Source: Streptomyces sp. PR69 (lineage in GTDB: Bacteria; Actinomycetota; Actinomycetes; Streptomycetales; Streptomycetaceae). Taken from it: a stretch of DNA of 64,000 nt. The notes below the pieces were generated by a model. The model searched no databases. It worked only from the letters and a program-made list of their open reading frames with translations, and had not been told where the DNA came from. The translations under genes were made by a program, and so were the position numbers. The stretch spans positions 49,539-113,538 of the forward strand of contig NZ_JAOWCB010000019.1 of the NCBI RefSeq assembly GCF_026420845.1. The letters are read 5' to 3'. Shown here in pieces: positions 9,298 through 17,829 of the stretch (the stretch's first letter is position 1; the number at the start of each line of letters is the position of its first letter).

Positions 9298-9379
9298 CCC
9301 CCCAGCCTCGGACGTCGCCTGGACTGTGTCCAACGCATTCCGCCTGCCGCGGCCCCCGCCGGCTCCGGCTTCACCGGCT

Positions 9380-10093
9380 TCACCGGCGCGTGAGCACGCG
9401 GAACTCGTTGCCGTCGGGGTCGGCCAGCAGCACCGGGCCGTCCCCGCCATGGGCAGAGCCGAGACGCCTCGCCCCGAGGGAGAGCAGGCGCTCGACCTCC
9501 GCTTGCTGATCGTCCTCCGGCGCGAGGTCGAAGTGCAGGTCCTTGCCGGGGTCCGGCATGCGCGGCGGGCCGCCCCACGTGATCTTCGTACCGCCGTTCG
9601 GCGACTGGACGGCGGTCTCCTCGTCCTGGTCCCAGACCAGCGGCCAGCCCAGCGCCTCGCTCCAGAAGTAGCCCACCGCCTGCGAACCGTCGCAGGCGAG
9701 CGCTCCGAGGGAGCCGCAGCCGGCGAGGAAGCCGTTGCCCGGCTCGAGGACACAGAACTCGTTGCCCTCGGGGTCGGCGAGCACCACATGGGGCGCGTCG
9801 GGTCCCTGGCCGACGTCGGCGTGCTGCGCGCCGAGGCCGAGCGCCCTGGCCACGGTCTCCTGCTGGTCCTCCCGGCAGGAGCTGGTCAGGTCGAAGTGCA
9901 GCCGGTTCTGGGCGGCCTTCCGCGCCCGGGAGGGACGGAAGCCGACGCGGTAGCCGGCGTCGTTCGCGGACAGCAGGGCGACGCCGTCGTAAGGATCGCC
10001 GGCTCTCTCCAGGCCCAGGACGCCGGACCAGAAACGCGCCAGGCGCTCGGGCTGGTGCGCATCGAAGGAGATTGCGAAGAGTCGGCTGCTCAT
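9380..10093 (-). CDS. Two-domain VOC (glyoxalase/bleomycin-resistance fold) protein
   Basis: A 237-residue protein made of two VOC modules (about 1-120 and 125-237). Each begins with an interdomain-type segment (FDAHQPERLARFWSGVLGL; AVGYFWSEALGWPLVWD) and ends with the DPEGNEFCVLE / DPDGNEFRVL motif. VOC proteins bind metals or hydrophobic small molecules and include dioxygenases and resistance proteins; activity cannot be assigned. Start ATG at 10093 (MSSRLFAISFD), not the open frame to 10144. Probably cotranscribed with the aldo/keto reductase. Confidence 0.92.
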   Translation of the reverse strand: MSSRLFAISFDAHQPERLARFWSGVLGLERAGDPYDGVALLSANDAGYRVGFRPSRARKAAQNRLHFDLTSSCREDQQETVARALGLGAQHADVGQGPDAPHVVLADPEGNEFCVLEPGNGFLAGCGSLGALACDGSQAVGYFWSEALGWPLVWDQDEETAVQSPNGGTKITWGGPPRMPDPGKDLHFDLAPEDDQQAEVERLLSLGARRLGSAHGGDGPVLLADPDGNEFRVLTRR

Positions 10094-10231
10094 GTGCGCG
10101 CATATCCTCGGTCCGTTGAGTGCCGAGCGCCGGCAGGGCGCCATGGCAGCGCCTCGAACGAGGATCCTAGGGGCGAGCCGGCCTCGGTCGCAGCCGGGTT
10201 TCGCCCCCGGTCAGCGGGCGTACGCACACGA

Positions 10232-10267
10232 GGTGCGGCCCGGCCGGTCAGCCGCCCGGACCGCACC
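10232..10267 (-). terminator. Hairpin behind the three-repeat secreted protein gene
   Basis: GGTGCGG (10232-10238) pairs with CCGCACC (10261-10267), with further G/C pairing inside the loop. It lies just past the minus-strand stop at 10290. Confidence 0.5.
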
Positions 10268-10289
10268 CCGCGTGGTCAGCGGGCCGTCG

Positions 10290-10772
10290 TCACAGCGCCC
10301 GCAGGTAGTACTTGGTGCGGAAGCCGCTTCCGGTGGAGCAGTCGAGGGTGGAGCGGGTGTTCGTGTAGGTGAAGCCGGACGGCACCGTGCACGCCCACAG
10401 ACCGGTTTTCGGGGTCTTCAGGTAGTACTTGGTGCGGAAGCCGCTTCCCGTGGAGCAGTCCAGGGTGGAGCGGGTGTTCGTGTACGTGAAGCCGGACGCG
10501 GGCGTACACGCCCACAGCCCGTCCTTGGGCGGCTGCACGTAGTACTGGGTTCTGAAACCGCTGCCGGAACAGTTCAGCGTGGAGCGGGTATTCGTGTACA
10601 CATAGCCGGACGGAACCGTGCAGGACCAGAAGGCGGCGGCAGCGGCGCTCCCGGACGAGGCATCGGCCGCGGCCGCGTCCGGCGCGGCCGAGGCGGGGGC
10701 GACGACGGCTCCGAGCAGAGCGAAGGCGCCGACAGCGCCGGGCAGCAGCATCCGCAGTTTCGATCGCACCAT
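10290..10772 (-). CDS. Secreted protein of three tandem cysteine-containing repeats
   Basis: A 160-residue protein with a signal peptide (MVRSKLRMLLPGAVG... cut near APASAA, about residue 29). The mature part is three repeats of about 38-41 residues. The consensus is WxCTVPSGFTYTNTRSTLD, then C, then a GSGFRTKYYL segment and a K/P linker. Each repeat has two cysteines, likely one disulfide per repeat. No known family is recognised with confidence. AAGGAG precedes the ATG. It sits downstream of the lipid operon on the same strand, 282 bases from the ketosynthase stop. Confidence 0.88.
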   Translation of the reverse strand: MVRSKLRMLLPGAVGAFALLGAVVAPASAAPDAAAADASSGSAAAAAFWSCTVPSGYVYTNTRSTLNCSGSGFRTQYYVQPPKDGLWACTPASGFTYTNTRSTLDCSTGSGFRTKYYLKTPKTGLWACTVPSGFTYTNTRSTLDCSTGSGFRTKYYLRAL

Positions 10773-11003
10773 GAGGCAGAGCACTCCTTGTTGGTCGTCC
10801 CACGGGCAGAACCAACGGGTGGGGGGCTCGGCCGGGGTCTGGCCCTGCCCCGGCCGCCGCATCGTGCGCGCCCCGGAATGCTGACAGCCGCGGGCCTGGG
10901 CAGGCAATGCTCTCCGCTGGCCGCCGCAATGATCCAGCCGCCTGGGACACAGCCGCTGACCTGCACCTCCGTACAGGAACACTTGTACGACACAGGTTTG
11001 ACG

Positions 11004-11022
11004 TCCGGCCACGGCGGCCGGA
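11004..11022 (-). terminator. Hairpin behind the lipid operon
   Basis: TCCGGCC (11004-11010) and GGCCGGA (11016-11022) form a 7-bp stem with a 5-base loop. It lies about 33 bases beyond the ketosynthase stop on the minus strand. Confidence 0.5.
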
Positions 11023-11054
11023 AACACACGGCCGCGACCGTTCTCAGGGCGTCC

Positions 11055-12302
11055 TCAGGGCGTACGGAACACCAGCGCCGCGTTCTGCCCGCCGAACCCG
11101 AACGAGCAACTGGCGACGGCCTCAAGACGCCGCTCACACGGCGTCTTCTGCACGATGTCCAGATCGATCTCCGGGTCCTGCCGGTCGAGGTTGGCGGTCG
11201 GTGGAACGCACCCCCGGGCCAGCGCCAGCACACTGCACACCGCCTCGATCGCGCCCGCCGCACCCAGCGCATGTCCGATGACGCTCTTGGTCGCGGTGAC
11301 GGGCGGAAAATGCGGGAAGACCTCCCGCAGCACCCGGCCCTCCACCAGATCGTTCCGCCGCGTCGCCGTGGCGTGCGCATTGACATGCCCGATGTCACCC
11401 GCCTCCAGGCCGGCGTCCGCCAGCGCGGCCAGCAGCGCCCGGCGCGCACCGTCCCCCTCCGGGTGCGGGGCCACCGGATGGAACGCGTCGGCCGTCGCGC
11501 CGAAGCCGGCCAGCACCGCGTGGATGCGCGCGCGGCGCGCCCGTGCCGCACCCAGCCGCTCCAGCACCATGACGCCCGCCCCCTCGCCCAGCACGAATCC
11601 GTCGCGATCGGCGTCGAAGGGGCGTGACGCCCCCGCCGGGTCGTGCGCCCGTCCGGACAGGACTCCCATCCGCCAGAACGGCAGCGCCGTGAAGACGGAG
11701 TTGCGCGCCGACTCGCTGCCGCCCGCGATCACCGTGTCGCAGGCCCCCGAAGCGATCAGCTGCCGGGCGACGCCGATCGCGGTGGCCCCGGAGGCACAGG
11801 CCGTGGACGTGCACAGATTCGCCCCGCGCGCGTCCAGATCTGCGGCGATCTCCCCGGCGGCCATATTGGGCACGCTGCGCGGCACGATCGTCGGCGAGAG
11901 CGTCGTGTGCTGCCCGCGCAGCAGCTTGGCGTACTCCCGGGGGTGGTTCTCCTGGCTGGTCGCGCCCACCCCCATGACCACCCCGACACGGTCGGCTTCC
12001 CACCGGCAGGCGTCCCGCGGATCCAGCCCGGCGTCCGCGACGGCCTCGCGGGCCGCGGCGACGGCGAAGTGGATAAAGCTGTCGGTGCGCCAGGTCAGCT
12101 TGCGGCCGACGGCCTCAGCGGCGTCGATATCCGGCACACGGCAGGAGAACGGCACCGGGGTCCCCTGCAGCACCGGGTCCTCGGAGGCCGTGGACACCCC
12201 GTCGCACAGCGTGCGCCAGCCGGCCTCCACGCCCACCCCGGCCGGGGTGATCAGCCCCAGACCGGTGACGGCGACCGGTTCACCGCGCGACGCCGCCCTC
12301 AC
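11055..12302 (-). CDS. Beta-ketoacyl-ACP synthase, FabF type
   Basis: A 415-residue decarboxylating ketosynthase. The catalytic triad is complete: Cys169 in STACASG, His310 in VNAHATATRRND, and His344 in ATKSVIGHALGAAGA with Lys339. The usual His-Gly after the first His motif is His-Ala here. The start is the GTG at 12302, whose TG is shared with the TGA stop of the ACP gene, indicating translational coupling. It is the last gene of the acyltransferase-MMPL-ACP-KS operon, so it probably elongates an acyl chain on that ACP rather than serving primary fatty acid synthesis. Confidence 0.95.
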   Translation of the reverse strand: MRAASRGEPVAVTGLGLITPAGVGVEAGWRTLCDGVSTASEDPVLQGTPVPFSCRVPDIDAAEAVGRKLTWRTDSFIHFAVAAAREAVADAGLDPRDACRWEADRVGVVMGVGATSQENHPREYAKLLRGQHTTLSPTIVPRSVPNMAAGEIAADLDARGANLCTSTACASGATAIGVARQLIASGACDTVIAGGSESARNSVFTALPFWRMGVLSGRAHDPAGASRPFDADRDGFVLGEGAGVMVLERLGAARARRARIHAVLAGFGATADAFHPVAPHPEGDGARRALLAALADAGLEAGDIGHVNAHATATRRNDLVEGRVLREVFPHFPPVTATKSVIGHALGAAGAIEAVCSVLALARGCVPPTANLDRQDPEIDLDIVQKTPCERRLEAVASCSFGFGGQNAALVFRTP

Positions 12303-12712
12303 CGCCGTACGTCCGCGGCCGCGGCGGCGCCGGACTCGTCCCCGGCGGCCACCGCCGGCCCCGGCGCCGGAACGGCCGCCGGGACGCCGGAAGCCGCGCC
12401 CGGTGCCGCGCCGCCTTCCCCCGCCGGTGCCGCACCGGGTTCCCCGGCCGCGGTGGGTTCCCCCGCCGGTGCCGCGCCGGCCACCGCCTTCTCGATCTGG
12501 GCGACGGCCTCGCCCAGCGTGGCGCCGGTGTTCATGCCCGCCAGCTCGTCGGTCACCGGGACGCCCGTCTCCTCCTCGACGATGACCAGCAGCTCCAGCA
12601 GCGCCAGGGAGTCCAAGTCCAGCTCCTCCAGCGTGGCGTCCGGCCGCAGCGCGGCGGCGTCCACCCCGAAGTGCTGCTGCAGATAGCCCGTTACCTTGGC
12701 TTCGATGTCCAC
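12299..12712 (-). CDS. Acyl carrier protein with long low-complexity tail
   Basis: A 137-residue ACP. Residues 1-80 are a normal carrier fold with the phosphopantetheine Ser35 in ELDLDSLALLELL. Residues 80-137 are an Ala/Gly/Pro/Glu tail with repeated AAPAGE-like units, making it nearly twice the usual length. Start GTG at 12712, inside the end of the MMPL gene (22-base overlap). The stop overlaps the ketosynthase start as GTGA. It presumably carries the intermediate for the adjacent ketosynthase and acyltransferase. No phosphopantetheinyl transferase is nearby. Confidence 0.93.
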   Translation of the reverse strand: MDIEAKVTGYLQQHFGVDAAALRPDATLEELDLDSLALLELLVIVEEETGVPVTDELAGMNTGATLGEAVAQIEKAVAGAAPAGEPTAAGEPGAAPAGEGGAAPGAASGVPAAVPAPGPAVAAGDESGAAAAADVRR

Positions 12713-14985
12713 GATGCGTACTCCTCGGTTCTGTCGATGACGGTGTCCGACTCACGGGCGGCCGGCCCGCGAGGGCTGGGAAGACGGCGGATGAGCACGG
12801 GCGGCGCCCACCAGTTGGCGCGGCCGGCGAGGAACAGCGCGGCGGGCACGAGCAGCAGGCGGACCAGCGTCGCGTCGAGCAGCACGCCGGCGAACAGCCC
12901 GACGCCCACCTCCTTCACGGCGATGACGCTGCTCGTCGTGAAGGCCGCGATCACAGCCAGCAGCAACAGCGCCGCACTGGTGATGACCGTGCTGGTGCGC
13001 TGCAGAGCGGCGACGACCGCGGCGGCGTTGTCGCCGAGCCGCAGATACTCCTCACGCACCCGGGCGATCAGGAACAGCTCGTAGTCCATGGACAGGGCGA
13101 ACAGCACCATCAGCACCACCACGGGCTGTGTGGCCTCCACAAAGCCCAGCGCGGTGAACCCCAGCGGGCCGGACAGATACCCGTCCTGGAACACCCAGGT
13201 CATCGCGCCCAGACAGGCGACCGCGGACAGCGCAGAAGTGAGCACCGCCTTCACCGGCAGCAGCAGCGAACGCAGCATCAGCGCCAGCGCAGCAAAGGTG
13301 ACGGCCGCGATCACCCCGGCGACCGGCAGCAGACGGGCCCTCAGCGCATCGATCATGTCGACGTCCAGCGCCGCGTCACCGCCCGTCAGCATCCGCACGC
13401 CGGGCGGCGCGCGCACCTCCCGCACCTCCCGCACGGCCTGCTGCCCGGCCCGGGGCCCCTCCCGCTCCGGGGCGACGGCCACCAGCGCGGTGTCCCCGTC
13501 CGCCGCGACCACCCGGGCTCCCGCGACGGACTCAAGTGACCGCATCCGCTCCAGCAGACCGCGCAGCGCCCGCTGTCCCTCCGCCGACGCGGCGGGTGAC
13601 GGCAGCCGTACCACGGAGGTGACGGGGGAGCGCGCCGCCTGCGGGAACGTCTCGCGCACCGCCTGCTCGACCTGGCGTGACGCGGAGTCCTCGGGAAGGG
13701 TGCGGACGCTGATGCCCGCGAACGTCACATGGAGCACCGGCGCCGCCGCCAGCAGCAGCGCCGCGGTACACAGCGTCAGCCAGAGCACCGGGCGGCGTCC
13801 GACGGCCACGGCACACCGCCGCCAGAACAGCTGCCCGCGCTCCCCGTCCGGATGGACCGCACCGCTCCGGTGACCCGCTCCCGCTCCGTCCTGACGCCCC
13901 CGTCGATCCGGACGCCCTGCACCGCCCGGATGCCCCGCCGCCCGTCGCCCCCGCGGCAGCCGCCCCTTCTCCAGCCGCGGCCCGAGCAGCGTCAGCAGAG
14001 CGGGCAGCAGCGTCAGGGCCGCCGCGGCGGCGGCGGCCGTCACGGCCACGCCGCCGATGGCGAGCGACCGCATGAAGCCCAGCGGGAAGAGCGCCAGCGC
14101 GGCCAGCGCGACGCCGACCAGCCCGGCGGAGACCAGCACCGTGCGGCCCGCGGTGCGCAGGGTGACCGACAGCGCCCCGGCCACGGCGGCCCCGCGGCGT
14201 CGTTCCTCGCGGAACCGGCTCACGATCAGCAGCGCGTAGTCGATGGCGAGACCGAGGCCGATCATGGTGACCGTGTTGACGGCGAAGACCGAGACCTCGG
14301 TCAGCGCGGCGGCCGCCCGCAGCGCCGCCAGCGCGACCACGACGGCGACCGCCCCCACGCACAGCGGCAGCGCGGCGGCCGTGGCGCTGCCGAAGACCGC
14401 GATCAGCAGCACCAGCAGCAGCGGAGCGGCCACCAGTTCGGCCCGCACCAGGTCGGCCTGTGAGCGCTCGCCCGCCTCCTGGAGAAAGGGAATCGGGCCG
14501 CCGTAGGCGACCGCTGTGCCGGCAGGCGCGGCGAAGGCCCGCTTCAGCCCCGCGAAGGCACGGCGCTTTGACTCCTCGTCGTCGCCCCGCAGCACGACGG
14601 GGAGCAGGACCGCCCGCCCGTCGTGCGACAGCGACGCCTCAGGGCCCTGCGTCCCCGCTGCCCCGGAGCCGTGTCCCCGCGCCTGCCCGGCCGCGGGCTG
14701 CCAGGCCCGCTTCACCGCCGTGAGCAGCGCCCGGCCGCGCATCGGCGGCTCCGTGCCCCGGACGAGGATCACGGCGTCGGGCGAGGCGGCGGGGAAGCGC
14801 TCCTCCGCCCTCGCCGCGGCCCGCGCCGACTCCGCGTCCCGTACGGTGAATCCGCCTCCGGCCAGCGCATCGAACACGCCCGTCGCGGGCACGGCGCACA
14901 GCACACACGCCAGCAGCCACAGCCACACGGCCACCAGGGCACGGTGCCGTGCGGGAGTCCGCGATCCGGTCGGAATCCGCGTCAT
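12691..14985 (-). CDS. MMPL family (RND-type) lipid exporter
   Basis: A 764-residue transporter with the typical duplicated layout: one helix, a large extracytoplasmic domain, then a five-helix bundle, repeated. Diagnostic segments are IGLGLAIDYALLIVSRFREE (first half) and SMDYELFLIARVREEY (second half). The family exports lipids and polyketides using proton motive force. The ATG at 14985 forms ATGA with the stop of the acyltransferase gene. The cytosolic linker between halves is Arg/Gly-rich. Context points to export of the product made by the coupled acyltransferase, ACP and ketosynthase. Confidence 0.94.
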   Translation of the reverse strand: MTRIPTGSRTPARHRALVAVWLWLLACVLCAVPATGVFDALAGGGFTVRDAESARAAARAEERFPAASPDAVILVRGTEPPMRGRALLTAVKRAWQPAAGQARGHGSGAAGTQGPEASLSHDGRAVLLPVVLRGDDEESKRRAFAGLKRAFAAPAGTAVAYGGPIPFLQEAGERSQADLVRAELVAAPLLLVLLIAVFGSATAAALPLCVGAVAVVVALAALRAAAALTEVSVFAVNTVTMIGLGLAIDYALLIVSRFREERRRGAAVAGALSVTLRTAGRTVLVSAGLVGVALAALALFPLGFMRSLAIGGVAVTAAAAAAALTLLPALLTLLGPRLEKGRLPRGRRAAGHPGGAGRPDRRGRQDGAGAGHRSGAVHPDGERGQLFWRRCAVAVGRRPVLWLTLCTAALLLAAAPVLHVTFAGISVRTLPEDSASRQVEQAVRETFPQAARSPVTSVVRLPSPAASAEGQRALRGLLERMRSLESVAGARVVAADGDTALVAVAPEREGPRAGQQAVREVREVRAPPGVRMLTGGDAALDVDMIDALRARLLPVAGVIAAVTFAALALMLRSLLLPVKAVLTSALSAVACLGAMTWVFQDGYLSGPLGFTALGFVEATQPVVVLMVLFALSMDYELFLIARVREEYLRLGDNAAAVVAALQRTSTVITSAALLLLAVIAAFTTSSVIAVKEVGVGLFAGVLLDATLVRLLLVPAALFLAGRANWWAPPVLIRRLPSPRGPAARESDTVIDRTEEYASWTSKPR

Positions 14986-16262
14986 CGCCGCCCGGGCCGT
15001 GCGGGCTCCGCCCGCTCCAGCAGCTCGACCTCCCGCAGCCATACGGCAGGCAGCTGCTCCCCGGACGGCACGGCGTCGTCGTGGGCGAAACAGATGGTGG
15101 CCGTGTCCGCGCAGTCGGTCAGACAGGCCGCCACCGCATGCCCGGCCGGCAGGAACACCAGCGGAACCGCCGCGTCGATGCTGCGGCCGGCCAGGTCCAG
15201 CGGCCGCCGCGGCCCGGGAACGCACGAGGCGAGGACCGTCGTACGGGAGGGGTGCAGCGCCAGCAGCATCTGCAGCCGGCCCAGTCGGGCGGGCAGCAGC
15301 CGCAGAAATGCGCCGTGGTCAGGATGCAGCTGAGCGGCCCGGATCCGAGCCGTCTGCCGCACCACGTCGGCCACGCGACGCGCGGGCTGCGGCTCACGGC
15401 ACGGCAGCCGCAGCTGCATGCCCGACACCTCGTTGCCCAGCCGCCCCTCCTGACGTACATGCTGTTCGCTCACCGGCACATGGGCGCGCACCGGCCGGCC
15501 GCCGTCGAGCCAGCCGCGTTCCGGGGCCCAGGCGCGCAATGCCCCGGCCAGCGCGGCCAGATACAGATCGTTGACCGATGCCCCGTGCCGGGCGGCGATC
15601 CTGCGCAGCCGGCTGAGCGGCGTGGTCTCCCAGGCGAAGCGCACCCGCCCGGTGAGACCGGCCGTCCCGCTGACCGGCCGACAGGTCCGGCTCACGCCGT
15701 CCACCAGCGCCTGAGCCTCGCGGAACGCCTGGCGCAGCGCCGCCCCGCGCCGGCCGCGCGCGTCGGCAGCCGCCCGGCCCGGAGTCCGGGCAGCCGCCCG
15801 GGGTGCGGCGGCGCCGAACAGCCGCTCGACCATCTGGATCAGCAGACGTCCGTCGAAGAGCGCATGGTGTCCGCGCGCGAGAAGTGCGAACCGCTCGCTG
15901 TCGTACCCGTGAACGACCCAGATCCCCCAGGGGACTTCGGGCAGCGGCAGCGCGGACACCGCGTCGATCCCGTCCCGCAGCCCGCGCTCGCCGGAGCCCG
16001 GCGGCATGCGCATCTCACCGATGTGCCGGTCGAAGGGGAACGCCTCCACCGGGCCGGCCGCACGGCCGCCGGACAGCTCCGGATACGCCGCTGCCGCCGC
16101 CTCGACGAGCAGCCGCAGCTCCTCGGGGCCGGGCGGCGCGCCCCGGCAGACGAACGCGCCGCCGATCGCGGGGGAGGAGCGCGGATACGCCTTCTCGTAC
16201 TGGAACCAGGCGCGGTCGAGGGGACTTGACCGCGGTTTCGGTCCCGTCACGTCCGTCGGCAT
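14982..16262 (-). CDS. HHxxxDG acyltransferase, WS/DGAT (PapA-like) type
   Basis: A 426-residue acyltransferase of the condensation-domain fold. The catalytic motif is HHALFDG at residues 132-138. Wax ester synthase/diacylglycerol acyltransferase features include the N-terminal SPLDRAWF, NDLYLAALAGALRAW (about 245), a GNEVSGMQLRLP segment and a C-terminal VPGPRRPLDLAG. It would transfer an acyl group to an alcohol or polyol. First gene of the operon, with AGGAGAG before its ATG. Mycobacterial PapA proteins, also next to MmpL genes, are an analogous arrangement. Substrate unknown. Confidence 0.88.
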   Translation of the reverse strand: MPTDVTGPKPRSSPLDRAWFQYEKAYPRSSPAIGGAFVCRGAPPGPEELRLLVEAAAAAYPELSGGRAAGPVEAFPFDRHIGEMRMPPGSGERGLRDGIDAVSALPLPEVPWGIWVVHGYDSERFALLARGHHALFDGRLLIQMVERLFGAAAPRAAARTPGRAAADARGRRGAALRQAFREAQALVDGVSRTCRPVSGTAGLTGRVRFAWETTPLSRLRRIAARHGASVNDLYLAALAGALRAWAPERGWLDGGRPVRAHVPVSEQHVRQEGRLGNEVSGMQLRLPCREPQPARRVADVVRQTARIRAAQLHPDHGAFLRLLPARLGRLQMLLALHPSRTTVLASCVPGPRRPLDLAGRSIDAAVPLVFLPAGHAVAACLTDCADTATICFAHDDAVPSGEQLPAVWLREVELLERAEPARPGRR

Positions 16263-16341
16263 GCGGCTCTCTCCTTGAAGTGGGCGTCGGACAGGGGCGT
16301 TTCGCGGTCACCGGACGTGTCCGCCGGATGCGTCCGCCCTG

Positions 16342-16367
16342 CGGTTTCACCGAGCGGATTCACCGAG
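16342..16367. promoter_or_regulatory. 13-bp tandem direct repeat upstream of the lipid operon
   Basis: CGGTTTCACCGAG (16342-16354) is followed immediately by CGGATTCACCGAG (16355-16367), one mismatch. It lies about 80-105 bases before the acyltransferase start, in the 187-base spacer behind the SGNH gene. Tandem direct repeats are bound by several activator families. Role inferred. Confidence 0.4.
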
Positions 16368-16449
16368 CCGTGACCACATCCAAGGCATCGGCCGACGACG
16401 CCCGTTCGGACACCGCCGTTGGTGTGACCGACCGCACCGCGAACGTTTT

Positions 16450-17277
16450 TCACACCGCGGAGGAGAACACCGGAAGATAGCCGTGCGACTGGCCCGCAGC
16501 CGTCGGGTGGTAGGAGTTCTCGACCGGGAAGGCCAGACTGTGGATCCAGGGGGCGGCCGAGCAGATCTCATGCCCCTCGAAGGCCGCGGCCACGTCCCCG
16601 AAGGCGAATCCGTGATCGGCGGCCCGCTTGGCGGCGACCGCGTTCAACTCGTCCGCCGCGGCGTTGAGCGCGGCGCGCGACCGCTCGCTCAGGCCCGCCA
16701 GGCAGCTCCCGCCCAGCCGGTACAGACGCGGATACCCCATGACGACCACACGGGCCGCCGGGGCCTTGTCCGCGATCGCGCCATAGACCCGGTCCAGCCG
16801 CCCGGGCAGCGTCCGCCCGATGTACGCACGAGCCTGCTCCACCCGCGCCAGACAGTCCGCCTCCGGCCGGAGCACACACGTCGTCATCGTCTCCCCGAAC
16901 CCCGCGTCATTCGCGCCGACCGTGATGCTCACCAGCCCCGTCGAACGGTTCAGCAGCCCCAGCTGGCCGCTGGCGACCTCCTCCGTGCCCGCCCCGATGC
17001 ACGCCCCCGAGGCGAAGGAGCCCGGCGCGTGCGCCGCGCTCCACAACGCCGGAAAGGAGCGCCGACTGCGCTTGCAAGCCCCGCTCGCGGCCTCGTAGTC
17101 CCCGGCGCCCACCCCGGCGGAGTACGAGTCGCCCAGGGCGACATAGCCCAAGCCCCCCGCGGCACGGTCGGCCGCGGCGGCCGGGGCGGGCCCCGCGGCC
17201 AGGAAGAAGAACAGCGACAGCAGACAGCACAGCGCCCGGGCTCCGGGCCGGCGGGACGCACGCGGCAAGTGATCCAT
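16450..17277 (-). CDS. Secreted SGNH/GDSL lipase or esterase
   Basis: A 275-residue hydrolase with a signal peptide (hydrophobic LCCLLSLFFFLAAG, cleavage near AAAA-DR, about residue 38). Block I is YVALGDSYSAGVG with the nucleophilic Ser, block III is ITVGANDAGF, and block V is SYHPTAAGQ with the catalytic His. Six cysteines in the mature part suggest three disulfides, as in Streptomyces extracellular lipases. Start ATG at 17277. Same strand and 187 bases upstream of the lipid operon; it might process its product, but a separate promoter is likely. Confidence 0.93.
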   Translation of the reverse strand: MDHLPRASRRPGARALCCLLSLFFFLAAGPAPAAAADRAAGGLGYVALGDSYSAGVGAGDYEAASGACKRSRRSFPALWSAAHAPGSFASGACIGAGTEEVASGQLGLLNRSTGLVSITVGANDAGFGETMTTCVLRPEADCLARVEQARAYIGRTLPGRLDRVYGAIADKAPAARVVVMGYPRLYRLGGSCLAGLSERSRAALNAAADELNAVAAKRAADHGFAFGDVAAAFEGHEICSAAPWIHSLAFPVENSYHPTAAGQSHGYLPVFSSAV

Positions 17278-17459
17278 GCCCGGCGAACGAGCCCCGCTCC
17301 AGCCTGACACGTGCCGTCACACCGTCGGCCCCACGCAGCAGTCCCGTCGTACTCAAGAGCTACGCGAACGATGCGCTCCACGGCGTGATGCGGCCGCCGC
17401 GGCCGGTCTCTCACGTCCGTGCTGCAGACAACGGCAGAACGGGGCCTAGGGTGATCCAT

Positions 17460-17828
17460 GTGACAGCGGAAGACGACGCACAGCGGCCGGCCACGGCGGT
17501 GCGCCGCCTGCTGCCGCGCACCGCGGGCTTCGCGGACCTGTGGACAGCCCGGCGCGCGCCGCTGCCCCGGCACGCCTGGCTGGGCTGGCTGCCGCACAGC
17601 CACGCCGTGCTGTTCGCCGTGCTGACGGGCCTGTGGAACCTCAGCGCCCATGCAGTTCAGGGCTCGCCGCCCCCGGCGCCGCTGTGGCCGCTCGCCGTCC
17701 TCCAGTCGGCGGCCGTCTGCCTGGCGCTGTCCCGCCCGGCGCCCGCCTGGCAGCTGTCGACGGCCGTGCTCTTTACGACCGCCCTGATCACGGACGGCCG
17801 TGTCGGCGCGGACACACCCGACGGCTGA
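17460..17828 (+). pseudogene. Truncated sensor histidine kinase, N-terminal membrane part only
   Basis: A 122-residue remnant starting GTG at 17460 after GGGTGA. It contains AWLGWLPHSHAVLFAVLTGL, then two more hydrophobic segments (WPLAVLQSAAVCLALSRPAPAW and STAVLFTTALI). This resembles the membrane sensor of NarL-type Streptomyces histidine kinases. It stops at TDGRVGADTPDG with no dimerisation or ATPase domain and no response regulator nearby. The stop codon falls at the boundary of a dispersed repeat, which suggests truncation at that point. A genuine small membrane protein is the alternative. Confidence 0.5.
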
Positions 17829-17829
17829 T

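Noticed and set aside
8410..9789. Apparent fusion of VOC-like sequence to the aldo/keto reductase
   Set aside because: The extra N-terminal residues are an out-of-frame shadow of the VOC gene; the enzyme begins at 9297.
12691..15225. Extended 844-residue frame for the MMPL transporter
   Set aside because: The upstream 80 residues overlap the acyltransferase gene and are Arg/Ala-rich; the ATG at 14985 with ATGA coupling is the real start.
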